This document shows positions 15,938 to 29,607 of a stretch of DNA of 64,000 bases, in pieces (position 1 is the stretch's first letter; each line of letters starts with the position of its first letter). Location of the stretch: positions 124,001 to 188,000 of the forward strand of contig NZ_JOHO01000005.1 in assembly GCF_000719705.1 (NCBI RefSeq). Direction: 5' to 3'. The translations under genes were made by a program, and so were the position numbers. The notes below the pieces were generated by a model, which did no database searches, was not told the origin of the DNA, and saw only the letters and a program-made list of their open reading frames with translations. This DNA is from Streptomyces sp. NRRL S-350. Lineage in GTDB: Bacteria > Actinomycetota > Actinomycetes > Streptomycetales > Streptomycetaceae.

Positions 15938-17074
15938 TCAGCCGCGCAGAACGACCAGGTCGTCGCGGTGGACGACCTCGCGCTCGTACGCGGCGCCGAA
16001 CTCCTGGGCCAGGTCGCGGGTGGACCGGCCGAGCAGGCGGGGCAACTCCCTCGCATCAAAGTTGACCAGTCCGCGAGCCACGATGTGGCCGTTTTCGGCA
16101 AGAAGGTCCACCGGATCACCCGCGGCGAAGTCCCCGTCGACCTTGGTGACCCCGGCCGGCAGCAGCGAGGCGCCGCCGGAGACGACCGCCTCGACGGCGC
16201 CCGCGTCCAGGTGCAGGGTGCCGCGCGGGCTGCTCGCGTGGGCCAGCCAGAGCAGCCGGTCGGAGGTGCGGGCGCCGGTGCGCGCGAAGAGCGTGCCGGT
16301 GGGGCGGCCGGCCAGCGCGTCGGCGGCCTGGCTGGCCGCGGTGAGCACGACCGGGATGCCCGCGCCGGTGGCGATCCGGGCCGCCTCGACCTTGGTGACC
16401 ATGCCTCCGGTGCCGACTCCGGCCTTGCCGGCGCTGCCGATCTCGATGCCGTCGAGGTCGTGCGGGCCGTCCACCCGGGCGATCCGGCTGGTGCCGGGGC
16501 GGGACGGGTCGCCGTCGTAGAGGCCGTCCACGTCGGAGAGCAGCACCAGCAGGTCGGCCCGGACGAGGTGGGCGACCAGCGCGGCGAGCCGGTCGTTGTC
16601 GCCGAACTTGATTTCGGCGGTGGCGACGGTGTCGTTCTCGTTGACGATCGGCATCGCGCCCATCGCCAGCAGCTGGTCCAGGGTGCGGTAGGCGTTGCGG
16701 TAGTGCGCGCGCCGGCTGGCGTCCTCGGCGGTGAGCAGCACCTGGCCGACCCGGATGCCGTACCGGGCGAAGGAGGCGGTGTACCGGGCGACCAGCAGTC
16801 CCTGGCCGACGCTGGCGGCGGCCTGCTGTCGGGCCAGGTCCTTGGGCCGCCTCTCCAGGCCGAGGGGGGCGAGCCCGGCAGCGATGGCGCCGGAGGAGAC
16901 GAGGACGACTTCCGGCGCCTCGGGGCGGTTGCGCACCTTGGCGAGGGCGTCCACCAGGGCGTCGACGCGGTCGGCGTCCAGGCCGCCGGCTGCCGTGGTG
17001 AGTGAGGAGGAGCCGACCTTGACCACGATCCGCCGTGCGGTCAGCACCTCCTCCCGCAGATGGTCCTGGCTCAT
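15938..17074 (-). CDS. proB: Glutamate 5-kinase with PUA domain
   Basis: A 378-residue ProB, which phosphorylates glutamate with ATP as the first and normally proline-inhibited step of proline synthesis. The amino-acid kinase domain (residues 13-265) shows [44 protein letters not shown] and [33 protein letters not shown] follows. The C-terminal PUA domain is about 285-370 ([25 protein letters not shown]). The start is the ATG at 17074 ([10 protein letters not shown]). obgE is not directly adjacent here: a lipoprotein gene intervenes. Confidence 0.97.
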   Translation of the reverse strand: MSQDHLREEVLTARRIVVKVGSSSLTTAAGGLDADRVDALVDALAKVRNRPEAPEVVLVSSGAIAAGLAPLGLERRPKDLARQQAAASVGQGLLVARYTASFARYGIRVGQVLLTAEDASRRAHYRNAYRTLDQLLAMGAMPIVNENDTVATAEIKFGDNDRLAALVAHLVRADLLVLLSDVDGLYDGDPSRPGTSRIARVDGPHDLDGIEIGSAGKAGVGTGGMVTKVEAARIATGAGIPVVLTAASQAADALAGRPTGTLFARTGARTSDRLLWLAHASSPRGTLHLDAGAVEAVVSGGASLLPAGVTKVDGDFAAGDPVDLLAENGHIVARGLVNFDARELPRLLGRSTRDLAQEFGAAYEREVVHRDDLVVLRG

Positions 17075-17389
17075 CTCGCTGTACGCCCTTCCGGTGTGGT
17101 GCGGGTACGGCGGGCGCGGGGCCCGGCCGTCACCCCCGAAATCTACGCGATTCGCGCATGCCGTCCGCAGGCCGTTTCACCGGCTGGACCCGGCCTGGTC
17201 ACGGGCTCGCCACAGCCCGGCCGACAATCCGGATGGCTGGTATGGTCCCTGACCGAAAGCCAGATCGGGGGACGGCTTCTTGCCCGCTGGACCCATTTCG
17301 TCTTCGACCCTTCCTGCCACGAGAGGGCGGCGCCGCACTGGGCAGGCCGGCAACGGTTCGCGGTCGCGCGCCCGGGAGAAAAGCGCACC
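17075..17389. promoter_or_regulatory. Divergent control region of proB and lipoprotein gene
   Basis: 315 bases with no coding evidence between divergent genes. It should contain both promoters. A lower-GC patch around 17225-17265 (CCGGATGGCTGGTATGGTCC) could hold a -10 for the lipoprotein gene (TATGGT). I see no clear operator. Confidence 0.4.
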
Positions 17390-18196
<807 letters not shown>

Positions 18197-18228
18197 GGCC
18201 CCGGGCGCCCCGGGTGTCCCCGCACACG

Positions 18229-18270
18229 CGGACGGCCCCCGCCACCTCGACAGGTGGCGGGGGCCGTCCG
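18229..18270. terminator. Bidirectional terminator between lipoprotein gene and obgE
   Basis: A 19-base perfect stem (CGGACGGCCCCCGCCACCT and its complement) with loop CGAC between the convergent stops. Confidence 0.85.
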
Positions 18271-18290
18271 CGTCAGCCGCTCGGGGCGGC

Positions 18291-19766
18291 TCAGTCCTCG
18301 TCGTCGCCCTCGATGGCGGCCGGGCGGCTGCTGGAGAGCGCCTCGAAGGCGAGGAACTCGGCCTCGGCCGCGTCCCGGCCCTTCTGCTTCTCGCGGCGGC
18401 GGTCGACCGCCGGACGCTGGGTCTCCATGCGGTGGTCCTCACCGCGGCGGCCGAGCATCTCGGCGCCGGCGGCCATGGTCGGCTCCCAGTCGAAGACGAC
18501 GGCGTTGTCGTCCGGGCCGATGATGACGGTGTCGCCCTCGTGCGCCCCGACCTTCCAGAGCTTCTCCTCGACGCCGAGGCGGGCCAGCCGGTCGGCGAGG
18601 TAGCCGACGGCCTCGTCGTTGCTGAAGTCGGTCTGGCGGACCCAGCGCTCCGGCTTGACGCCGCGGATGCGGAAGGCGCCGTCCTCCTCGGTGATGGTGA
18701 AGCCCGCGTCGTCGACGGCCTTGGGCCGGAGCACGATCCGGGTGGACTCCTCGACCGGCTTGGCCGCGCGCGCGTCGGCGACGATCTTCGCCAGGGCGAA
18801 GCTCAGCTCGCGCAGGCCCTTGCGGGAGGCGGCGGAGACCTCGAACACCTGGTAGCCGCGCTCCTCCAGGGAGGCGCGGGTCAGGTCGGCGATGTCCTGG
18901 CCGTCCGGGACGTCCACCTTGTTGAGCGCGACCAGACGCGGTCGGTCGTCCAGGCCGCCGTACTCGGCGAGCTCGGCCTCGATGGTCTCCAGGTCGGTCA
19001 GCGGGTCGCGGCCGGGCTCCAGGGTGGCGCAGTCCAGCACGTGCACCAGCACCGAACAGCGCTCGACGTGCCGCAGGAACTCCAGGCCCAGTCCCCGGCC
19101 CTGGCTGGCGCCCGGGATCAGGCCGGGCACGTCGGCGACGGTGTAGACGGTGTCGCCCGCGGTGACCACGCCGAGGTTGGGGATCAGGGTGGTGAACGGG
19201 TAGTCCGCGATCTTCGGCTTGGCGGCGGAGAGCACCGAGATCAGCGAGGACTTGCCGGCGCTCGGGTAGCCCACCAGGGCCACGTCGGCGACGGACTTGA
19301 GCTCCATGACGATGTCACGGGCCTCGCCGGGCTCGCCGAGCAGCGCGAAGCCGGGCGCCTTGCGGCGGGCCGAGGCCAGCGCCGAGTTGCCGAGGCCGCC
19401 GCGGCCGCCCTGCGCGGCGACGAAGCTGGTGCCGTGGCCGACGAGGTCGGCCAGCACGTTGCCGCTGCGGTCCAGCACCACGGTGCCGTCCGGCACGAGG
19501 AGGACGAGGTCCTCGCCGTCCGCGCCGGTGCGGTGGGCGCCCGCGCCCGGCTTGCCGTTGGTGGCCTTGCGCTTGGGCGAGTGGTGGTACTCCAGCAGGG
19601 TGGTGACCTGGGAGTCCACGGTGAGGATGACGCTGCCGCCCTCACCGCCGTTGCCGCCGTCAGGCCCGCCGAGGGGCTTGAACTTCTCGCGGTGCACGGA
19701 GGCGCAGCCGTGGCCCCCGTTACCCGCGGCGACATGAAGTTCGACGCGGTCCACGAAGGTGGTCAT
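18291..19766 (-). CDS. obgE: Obg/CgtA family GTPase
   Basis: A 491-residue Obg GTPase involved in 50S assembly, growth control and, in streptomycetes, onset of development. The glycine-rich Obg domain (1-158) shows [20 protein letters not shown] and [14 protein letters not shown]. The G domain has [10 protein letters not shown] (P-loop), switch [12 protein letters not shown], and NKVD (G4). The OCT domain (about 345-425) is present, then an acidic C-terminal tail ending EGDDED. Start ATG at 19766. It follows rpmA by 119 bases in the usual rplU-rpmA-obgE order, with a hairpin in the gap that may tune read-through. Confidence 0.97.
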   Translation of the reverse strand: MTTFVDRVELHVAAGNGGHGCASVHREKFKPLGGPDGGNGGEGGSVILTVDSQVTTLLEYHHSPKRKATNGKPGAGAHRTGADGEDLVLLVPDGTVVLDRSGNVLADLVGHGTSFVAAQGGRGGLGNSALASARRKAPGFALLGEPGEARDIVMELKSVADVALVGYPSAGKSSLISVLSAAKPKIADYPFTTLIPNLGVVTAGDTVYTVADVPGLIPGASQGRGLGLEFLRHVERCSVLVHVLDCATLEPGRDPLTDLETIEAELAEYGGLDDRPRLVALNKVDVPDGQDIADLTRASLEERGYQVFEVSAASRKGLRELSFALAKIVADARAAKPVEESTRIVLRPKAVDDAGFTITEEDGAFRIRGVKPERWVRQTDFSNDEAVGYLADRLARLGVEEKLWKVGAHEGDTVIIGPDDNAVVFDWEPTMAAGAEMLGRRGEDHRMETQRPAVDRRREKQKGRDAAEAEFLAFEALSSSRPAAIEGDDED

Positions 19767-19816
19767 GGGTGTGCCTCCAGTGCGAGAGTCTGCTTGCTAC
19801 CTGCGTAAAGCGTGAA

Positions 19817-19844
19817 GGGTGGACCGGATAATTCCGGCCCACCC
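19817..19844 (-). terminator. Hairpin between rpmA and obgE
   Basis: 12-base inverted repeat GGGTGGACCGGA / TCCGGCCCACCC with one mismatch and a 4-base loop. No strong U-tract follows, so it may be a partial terminator or a processing site within the operon. Confidence 0.5.
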
Positions 19845-19885
19845 CTCACTGTGAGTCTTCAGCCGACTCGGGAGTCCGCGGGGAC

Positions 19886-20143
19886 TCAGGCCTCGACGGC
19901 CACGATGTTGACGACCTTGCGGCCGCGGCGGTTGCCGAACTGCACGGCACCGGCGGTCAGCGCGAACAGGGTGTCGTCGCCACCGCGACCGACGCCCGCA
20001 CCCGGGTGGAAGTGGGTGCCGCGCTGGCGGACGATGATCTCGCCGGCCGAGACGACCTGGCCGCCGAAGCGCTTCACGCCGAGGCGCTGGGCGTTCGAGT
20101 CACGGCCGTTACGGGTAGAGCTTGCGCCCTTCTTGTGTGCCAT
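19886..20143 (-). CDS. rpmA: 50S ribosomal protein L27
   Basis: 85 residues, normal length. The N-terminus [20 protein letters not shown] and the [21 protein letters not shown] block are diagnostic; the N-terminal tail reaches the peptidyl transferase centre. It starts 14 bases after rplU, with a good ribosome site in between. Confidence 0.99.
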   Translation of the reverse strand: MAHKKGASSTRNGRDSNAQRLGVKRFGGQVVSAGEIIVRQRGTHFHPGAGVGRGGDDTLFALTAGAVQFGNRRGRKVVNIVAVEA

Positions 20144-20157
20144 ATCTCGCTATCCCC

Positions 20158-20475
20158 TTACTTGCTGACCGAGTCGATGCTGGTGATGCGCACCGCGGTG
20201 TGCTTCTGGCGGTGGCCCTGACGGCGGCGGTAGCCGGTCTTGTTCTTGTAACGCAGGATGACGATCTTGTCACCCTTGGTCTGGTCGACCACCTCGGCGT
20301 GAGCCTTCACGCCGGCCAGGACCCACGGGTCGGAGGTGACAGCGTCACCGTCGACGACGAGGATGGTCGAGAGCTCGACCGAGTCACCCGGCTTGGCCTC
20401 GATGCGGTCGATCTCCAGCACGTCGCCAACGGCGACCTTGTGCTGGCGGCCGCCTGCGCGAACGATCGCGTACAT
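20158..20475 (-). CDS. rplU: 50S ribosomal protein L21
   Basis: 105 residues. [20 protein letters not shown] and the C-terminal [21 protein letters not shown]-binding block are typical of L21, which binds 23S rRNA with L20. It is first in rplU-rpmA-obgE. The ATG at 20475 has GGAAAG upstream. A good sigma-A-like promoter lies about 140 bases before the start. Confidence 0.99.
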   Translation of the reverse strand: MYAIVRAGGRQHKVAVGDVLEIDRIEAKPGDSVELSTILVVDGDAVTSDPWVLAGVKAHAEVVDQTKGDKIVILRYKNKTGYRRRQGHRQKHTAVRITSIDSVSK

Positions 20476-20624
20476 GCGGTACCTGCTTTCCTTGCTCGGT
20501 CGGAACCCCCGACGCCAGCCACCTGGGTACGGACACAGGAGCCTCTCCCCGTCACGCCGCGCGAAAGCGGCGACCCCGGGAAGGTGATGTGCTCGGGAGC
20601 ATGGCGTAGACACGCCGATGGTCA

Positions 20625-20653
20625 AGAATACGGACCGGCCGCCCAGGGGGCAA
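20625..20653 (-). promoter_or_regulatory. rplU promoter
   Basis: On the minus strand TTGCCC (-35; 20648-20653), a 17-base spacer and TATTCT (-10; 20625-20630). Transcription would start near 20617, giving a leader of about 140 bases before L21, long enough for feedback control. Confidence 0.6.
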
Positions 20654-20667
20654 ACCGGCCCGTACGA

Positions 20668-20695
20668 CCCGGGGCGGGATGGCTCCCGCCCCGGG
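20668..20695 (-). terminator. rne terminator hairpin
   Basis: 12-base perfect stem CCCGGGGCGGGA / TCCCGCCCCGGG with a 4-base loop, 9 bases after the rne stop. Confidence 0.75.
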
Positions 20696-20703
20696 CGTGG
20701 GCA

Positions 20704-24435
<3,732 letters not shown>

Positions 24436-24836
24436 GCGGGTGGATCTCCCGTCAGGCCCCCGGGCTCCGCATCCGGGCACGGCACGGCACCCGTGGGCGG
24501 CCGGCATCTCGACGATGCGCGGGCCGGACCCGTTCAGAGTGCCGCCGTGCGGACGCGAGGCCGCACAGGGGCTCGTAGTCTCGCTCGGCGCCCCGCGCTT
24601 CGGCGGGGTGTCGAAAGTCTTCTGGTCTGACCAGTCTTCTGAAGGTTTTCCCAAGCTGAGCCGTCCCCCAACCCCGGGTGGCTCCCGGACGGGGCCCCGG
24701 GCCCACCGACCGTCCTGGTCGGCAGGCCCCGGGTGGCAGGCCTTTTCGGCGACGACGCTCGCTCCCCTGGGGAGCTGCGGGAACCCTGGAGGACCATCGG
24801 GGCCCAGTGAGGCACTGGAACCCCGGCCTCCGCCCG
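24436..24836 (-). promoter_or_regulatory. rne leader region
   Basis: 401 bases without a credible gene upstream of rne. It contains the perfect palindrome CTGGTCTGACCAG (about 24623-24635) flanked by AGAAGAC-type direct repeats, and a second small hairpin CCAGTG/CACTGG near the end of the upstream gene. A long 5' leader would fit RNase E autoregulation as known for the enterobacterial gene, but here this is only a possibility. Confidence 0.4.
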
Positions 24837-25685
24837 CTAGGCGGGCGCGGTAGCGCGCGGCCCGGCGCCCGGCTCCGAGCCGGCCGGGGCCGCGGCGCGG
24901 TCGAGCGCCAGCGGGTCGGTCACCGTGCCGGTCCCCTCGTCGAGCGGCCCCTGCGCCAGCCTGGTCACCTCTGCGGGGACCGGCGGCGCCAGGTCGGCCG
25001 TCGCACGGAGACCGGACAATACGTCGTCGGGTCGTACGGCGGGTGTGGCGTGTCGTACTACCAGGCGCAGTATCGCACAGGGACGGCCGGTCCGAACATC
25101 GTGATCGGTTCCGGCCTCCGTGTCCGCACCGGTGGCGACCTGCGGTGGGACGATCTCGAGCGCCGCCACCGCGCCGCGCGCGTCGAAGACCCGCACGCCG
25201 TTCTTGGTCAGGCGTTCGACCTCGACCAGATCCTCGGCGAGGAACCGCGCCACCGCACGGGCCGCCTGGTCCGGCTCGACACCGTCCAGCCGGACCAGCC
25301 ACTCGGAGGCCTCCAGGCGCTCCACGAAGTTCGGCGTCCGCACCTCGACCGCGTCGATCACGTCCAGGCCGGCGGGCAGCGACTCGTCCAGCTGTGCCCG
25401 CAGTTGCTCGGGGTCACGCACGGCCGCCAGGCCGATCTCCAGGTACTCCGCCTCGCTCGCCACCCCGGTCGGGGCCGCGTTGGCGTAGGAGACCTTCGGG
25501 TGCGGGGTGAAGCCGGCCGAGTAGGCCATCGGAACGGCGGACCGGCGCAGGGCGCGCTCGAAGGCGCGCTGGAAGTCGCGGTGGCTGGTGAAGCGGAGCC
25601 GGCCGCGCTTGGTGTAGCGGAGACGAATCCGCTGCACCGTCGGCGCGGGCGGCGGACCGTCGGGCGTACGGCGTGCCAGGGTCAC
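24837..25685 (-). CDS. TIGR03936-family (DUF2344) radical SAM partner protein
   Basis: A 282-residue member of the family found directly after the TIGR03960 radical SAM protein. Diagnostic blocks: VQRIRLRYTKRGRLRFTSHR, FQRAFERALRRSAVPMAYS and AGFTPHPKVSYANAAPTGV, then EAEYLEIGLA. The last 40 residues are low complexity. Its normal partner gene (33154-35097) is on the same strand but is now 7.5 kb away because an integrated element lies between. The two proteins are thought to act together in an RNA- or protein-modification step that is not defined. The ATG/GTG at 25685 gives MTLARRTPDGPPPAPTVQRI. Confidence 0.9.
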   Translation of the reverse strand: MTLARRTPDGPPPAPTVQRIRLRYTKRGRLRFTSHRDFQRAFERALRRSAVPMAYSAGFTPHPKVSYANAAPTGVASEAEYLEIGLAAVRDPEQLRAQLDESLPAGLDVIDAVEVRTPNFVERLEASEWLVRLDGVEPDQAARAVARFLAEDLVEVERLTKNGVRVFDARGAVAALEIVPPQVATGADTEAGTDHDVRTGRPCAILRLVVRHATPAVRPDDVLSGLRATADLAPPVPAEVTRLAQGPLDEGTGTVTDPLALDRAAAPAGSEPGAGPRATAPA

Positions 25686-25806
25686 TCAGTCCTTAGTCAG
25701 TTGTCCCCGTCCGGCGTGGCGTGTTCGCGCCACTGCCCGGACTCTGTCACCTCAAAGGGTACGCGCCCCACCGCCCCCCTCGTTCCGCCCCCTGGTCAGC
25801 CCCACG

Positions 25807-25848
25807 CCGCGGGCCCCCGGTCGGAACGTTCCGACCGGGGGCCCGCGG
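25807..25848. terminator. Perfect 42-base palindrome terminator
   Basis: CCGCGGGCCCCCGGTCGGAA and its exact complement around a CG centre. Before integration it would have followed the radical SAM stop (25892) on the minus strand, so it probably ended that transcript ahead of the TIGR03936 gene; now it caps the left flank of the element. Confidence 0.7.
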
Positions 25849-25891
25849 TGTGGGGAGCGTCACGCGCCGACGGCCACGTCGACGGCCACCG

Positions 25892-25957
25892 CTACTTGTT
25901 GACGACCGTCAGCGGCAGCATCTTCTTCCCGGTGGGGCCGATCTGGATGTGGGTGTC
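25892..25957 (-). pseudogene. Displaced native 3' end of the radical SAM gene
   Basis: On the minus strand this reads DTHIQIGPTGKKMLPLTVVN then K and TAG. It matches the current C-terminus of the radical SAM protein at 33154 onward (MDTAIQIGPTGKKLLPLTVV) almost residue for residue. It has no start and is cut off from the rest of the gene by the integrated element, so it is the original chromosomal 3' end left at attL. Confidence 0.88.
25953..25957. other. attL core (GTGTC)
   Basis: Left and right junctions share the radical SAM coding sequence up to GTGTC; the next base differs (T here, C at the right end), then ATCTG is common again. Because the right-hand C restores the expected Met codon of CPQMD, the exchange most likely took place within GTGTC. 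Core position is inferred. Confidence 0.6.
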
Positions 25958-25970
25958 TATCTGGACCCAT

Positions 25971-27626
25971 ATGGACATGGATCAAAAAACATCGCTAGCG
26001 TCCGTGGACATGGGACGAGGTTCGAAGCGCGGCGCATCGGCGCAGCGACAGCAGCAGTACGACGTGGACGCCGAGTGGTCGCCGGCGGACCTCAGACTCC
26101 TGGAGGAACTGAAGCGGGCGGAGGCCCAGCTGCCCGAGGACGCTCCGCGGGCTCTCCTCTCTATCCGGCTGAGCGTGCTCACGGACGAGACCACGTCGCC
26201 CGTGCGCCAGGAGCTGGACCTGCGGATGCTCGCCCGCGACATGGGCGTGCGGGTCGTCGGGGTCGCGAGCGACCTCAACGTGAGCGCCACGAAGGTCCCG
26301 CCGTGGAAGCGCAAGCAGCTCGGGGACTGGCTGAACAACCGGGTGCCGGAGTTCGACGTCCTGCTGTTCTGGAAGCTGGACCGCTTCGTACGCCGTCTCT
26401 CGGACCTCAGCACCATGATCGAGTGGTGCCTGAAGTACGGGAAGAACCTCGTCTCCAAGAACGACGCGATCGACCTGACCACCGTGGTCGGCAAGGTCAT
26501 GATCACGCTGATCGGCGGGATCACCGAGATCGAGGCGGCCAATACCTCCACCCGGGTCACCAGCCTGTGGGACTACGCCAAGACCCAGACCGAGTGGCTG
26601 GTCGGCAAGCCGCCGTACGGCTACCGGACGGTCGTGGACGGGAACGGCCGGACCGTCCTGGCCATCGATGAGACGGCCCACAAGGTGCTGCGCTGGAGTC
26701 GGCGCCGGGCGTCGAAGATCTCCGCGTCCCGCCAGGTGCGGATCATCAAGCGCGCAGGAGTGCCCGGCTCCGAGGGGCTGACCACGGCGACCCATCTCCG
26801 GAGGCTCCGGAACCCCGCGCTCATGGGGTACCGGGTGGAGGAGGACAAGGGCAGCGTCGGGCGCCGGTCCAAGCTGATCCTCGGCAAGGACGGCAAGCCG
26901 ATCAAGGTCGCGGAGCCGATCTTCACGGAGGACGAGTTCGCGCAGCTCGGCCGGGACCTCGACAGGTGGGGGAAGAACCAGCCCGCCCGACAGGAGGGCG
27001 GCGCCACCAAGTTCCTCGGGGTCTTCGTGTGCGACGACTGCGACACCAACATCACCGTGCAGGTCACGACGACCAAGGGCGTCCAGTACAAGTACCTGCG
27101 GTGCAGCGGCTGCAAGGGCGGCGGCCTCGGGATCAACGACCCGGACGGGGTGAACGCCGCCCTCGTACGGGACGTGCTGAAGGTGCTTGGAGACGAACCG
27201 GTCCTGGTCCGGGAGTACGCCAAAGGGGCCGAGGCCTTGAAGCGGAAGAGGCAGCTGGAGGAGTCCGTCTCCTATTACATGAAGGGCTTGGAGCCGGGAG
27301 GACGCTTCGCCCGCACCGCCTTCACCCGCGAGCAGGCGGAGGAGACGCTGAACCAGCTCATCGACGAGTTGGCGGCCATCGACCCCGACTCCACCCAGGA
27401 CCGGTGGGTCAACGCGGCCAACGGCAAGACCTTCAGAGAGCAGTGGGAGGCCGGTGGCATGGAAGCCATGGCTGCCGATCTGCTCCGGGTAGGCGTCACC
27501 TGCAAGGTCACCCGCATGAAGGTCCCCGGGCAGCGGCAGCCCGCCGTGCACCTCAAGCTCAGGATCCCCAGGGACTACCGCGACCGGCTGGTGATCAAGG
27601 AGGACGACTTCGCGAGCAAGCACTGA
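25971..27626 (+). CDS. Large serine recombinase (integrase)
   Basis: About 551 residues. The N-terminal resolvase domain (residues about 45-195) has the likely nucleophile Ser in LSIRLSVLTDETTSP, then LLFWKLDRFVRRLSDL and the long helix region TLIGGITEIEAANTSTRV. The recombinase domain follows (GKPPYGYRTVVDG, LRRLRNPALMGYRV), then a zinc ribbon (FVCDDCDTN and LRCSGCKG) and a coiled-coil part with FTREQAEETLNQLIDEL. It should catalyse attP x attB exchange; attL is only 14-18 bases before the start, as is usual for phage integrases. Start candidates are ATG at 25971, 25977 or 26010, none with a strong ribosome site. The frame is intact. Confidence 0.93.
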   Translation: MDMDQKTSLASVDMGRGSKRGASAQRQQQYDVDAEWSPADLRLLEELKRAEAQLPEDAPRALLSIRLSVLTDETTSPVRQELDLRMLARDMGVRVVGVASDLNVSATKVPPWKRKQLGDWLNNRVPEFDVLLFWKLDRFVRRLSDLSTMIEWCLKYGKNLVSKNDAIDLTTVVGKVMITLIGGITEIEAANTSTRVTSLWDYAKTQTEWLVGKPPYGYRTVVDGNGRTVLAIDETAHKVLRWSRRRASKISASRQVRIIKRAGVPGSEGLTTATHLRRLRNPALMGYRVEEDKGSVGRRSKLILGKDGKPIKVAEPIFTEDEFAQLGRDLDRWGKNQPARQEGGATKFLGVFVCDDCDTNITVQVTTTKGVQYKYLRCSGCKGGGLGINDPDGVNAALVRDVLKVLGDEPVLVREYAKGAEALKRKRQLEESVSYYMKGLEPGGRFARTAFTREQAEETLNQLIDELAAIDPDSTQDRWVNAANGKTFREQWEAGGMEAMAADLLRVGVTCKVTRMKVPGQRQPAVHLKLRIPRDYRDRLVIKEDDFASKH

Positions 27627-27676
27627 TCACCACAGCCCCCGTCGGCAGCGGCGGGGGCTGTGGTGATCAGTGCTTG
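27617..27676. terminator. Perfect inverted repeat joining the int and rep 3' ends
   Basis: 25-base perfect arms (27617-27641 and 27652-27676) with a 10-base loop. The arms contain the stop codons of both convergent genes, so the integrase and the initiator both end in Lys-His-stop. It is a bidirectional terminator. Confidence 0.9.
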
Positions 27677-29258
27677 GCGGAGTCGTACGGCTCCTCGCGG
27701 CCCTCATCGTCCACGATGACGATCTCGCTCTCGATGATCGGGGCTCGGAGTGCCTGCCGTCGCGTCGGAGCCGGTGCCACCGCCCGAGGATCGGACAGCC
27801 TGCCGACCCCGGCACGCTGGGCCGTCACCTGCTCCCCCCTTGACCAGTCAGCACCGTCGGCGTCTTCACGGGCGAGCTCCCGGTTCGTGGCGAGGTCTTC
27901 GGCGACCCCTGCGGCAATGAGGGCTTCGGCCGCCGTGTGCCCGGTTCCGGCGAAGCGCCAGGCGCTGTCTGTGACGGTCTCGGTGTCCCAGTCGGCGTAC
28001 AGGCCGCGGGCGTGGTCAGCACGGGCCTCCCGGAGCTGCCCATATGTAGTGGAGTAGGCCCGGGTCTTCGTGAGGCAGTGCCCGCGGTAGCCAAGCATGT
28101 GAGCCCAGGCGCGGAGGCGCAGGTGTTGTAGTTCGGGCAGGGCGCCGAGGCGCCAGGCGGTGGCGATGAGGGCCCGGACGTGCGGGCTGACGCGCAGGGC
28201 CCGTATCTCCGCGAGGGAATCGATGCGGCGGTCGACGGCGCCGGCGGCTTCCACGCTCTTGCTCGTGTACTTGGCAACGTAGGCGGCCACGGCGTCGTCC
28301 GTGAGTCGTCCGCCGTCCCCGTTCGTGAGCGGGTGGGCGTCGAGCTGGATGCCGAAGCCGAACCGTCCTCCGCCGTAAGCCGCCGATTCGGGGACGGGCA
28401 GCGCCACGACGGCAGCCGAGCGAACCGCCTCCAGGAGGAGGCCACCCGTTGCGCCGGAGGCGGGCTGCTGGGCCCGTCGGGTCCGTCGAGTCTGACGACG
28501 GCATGGAAGTGGACGGCGCCGCGCTTCTGGTACCCGGCGACCTTGGCGGCGGAGACCCGAACCAGCGTGCGCACCTGCGACCGGCCGACGCCGGCCCGGG
28601 CGGCGAGGGGGTGGTAGAGGTTGTCGCGGACGGCCTTCCACAGCGCCGGGGCCATGGCGTTCCACAGGACGTGGCCGGGGTAGTTATAGCAGTCGGCGCA
28701 CAGCGGCTGCCCGATCAGCGGTTCCGTGTCCGGGTGGGTCCGGCCGCAGCCGTGCCGGCCGCCGTGCTCGCAGCGCCGGCGCCGGACCCTGTGGCACTCG
28801 CCGGTTCGGTGGACCGGGCCGAAGGAGGGCGCGGTCAGGGTGACGAAGAGCCGCGGGTGCGTCCGGACCGATTCGGGGATGCCCTTGCCGCCGATGAGGC
28901 CGGAGCGGACCAGGTGGAAGGTGTCTCCGCTGTGTTCGCGCGAGCAGGGCGTGCAGCGGGTGGCGCGGCGGTTGCGGCAGCGGACGGCGAGCCGGCCGCC
29001 GGGTTCGGTGGCGGTCGAGTAGTGGCGCAGGATTTCGCCGGTGGCGGCGTCGAGGGTGGTGGTGTGTCCGGTGAGGTAGATCGGTTCGGTGCAGCCGCCG
29101 GTGGCACGGATCTGATCGAGCCAGCGGTTCAGGTCCGGCATCTCGCCGAAGCGGACGAAGTCTCTTTCGATGGAGGGAAGTTGGCGCAGCCGCGCCTCCC
29201 GGTTGAGGAGGGGGCGGCGTGCGGTGGGGTCGGTGTACGGGTTGGAGCCGGCGGTCAT
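27667..29258 (-). pseudogene. RepSA-like replication initiator, frameshifted
   Basis: A plasmid/AICE replication initiator of the RepSA type, about 530 residues if restored. The first frame (29258 to about 28472) runs MTAGSNPYTDPTARRP, through a Cys/His-rich region (CTPCSREH, CEHGGRHGCG, CADCYNYPGH) to the HUH motif VHFHAVVRLDGPDG. The reading then has to move to another frame at a C run (28470-28472; GGGCCCAGC on the minus strand) to continue as QQPASGATGGLLLEAVRSAA, GFGIQLDAHPL and the likely catalytic Tyr region AAYVAKYTSKS, ending SAKH. One missing C explains it. The break separates the HUH and Tyr motifs, so a functional nickase is not expected unless the base is a sequencing error or recoding occurs. 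Confidence 0.85.
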
Positions 29259-29415
29259 GGCGGGTGTCTCCAGGGCCAGGGTTCGCCGGACCCCGGCCGG
29301 GCCAGGGGTGTGGTGGCTCGGCCGGGGGTGGCGTGTGGGCAGGTGGAGGGGCACCGGCGGATCGGGGTCGGTCCGCCGGTGGGGGTTGGGTGGGTTGGCA
29401 CGGTGATCACGTCTT

Positions 29416-29607
29416 TCAGGTGGTGTGGGTGAAGCCTTGGAGGATCCACGTGCCGGCGTGGACGACGGGGTCGGTCCAGCCGATGCGGTCGAGGTAGATG
29501 CCGAGGAGGCCGACCAGGACGATGTGCCAGGTGCGCAGTTCGCCGGAGCGGACCAGGAGGTAGGTGACGACGGCGAGGAAGGCGACCAGCACCGCGGTCA
29601 TGTCCAT
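29416..29607 (-). CDS. SpdB-like small membrane protein
   Basis: 63 residues, MDMTAVLVAFLAVVTYLLVR then SGELRTWHIVLVGLLGIYLD and a short tail. Two hydrophobic segments flank a polar SGELRTWH turn. Small hydrophobic proteins beside tra genes in streptomycete plasmids (Spd) promote spread of the plasmid within the recipient mycelium; the assignment rests on context and shape. Its ATG overlaps the tra stop (TGATG), implying translational coupling. A similar protein is encoded on the chromosome at 57483-57680. Confidence 0.65.
   Translation of the reverse strand: MDMTAVLVAFLAVVTYLLVRSGELRTWHIVLVGLLGIYLDRIGWTDPVVHAGTWILQGFTHTT

Noticed and set aside
28460..28480. Programmed -1 frameshift in rep
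   Set aside because: GGGCCCA is not in the X XXY YYZ frame for a classical slippery site and no downstream stem was evident; a single-base deletion is simpler.
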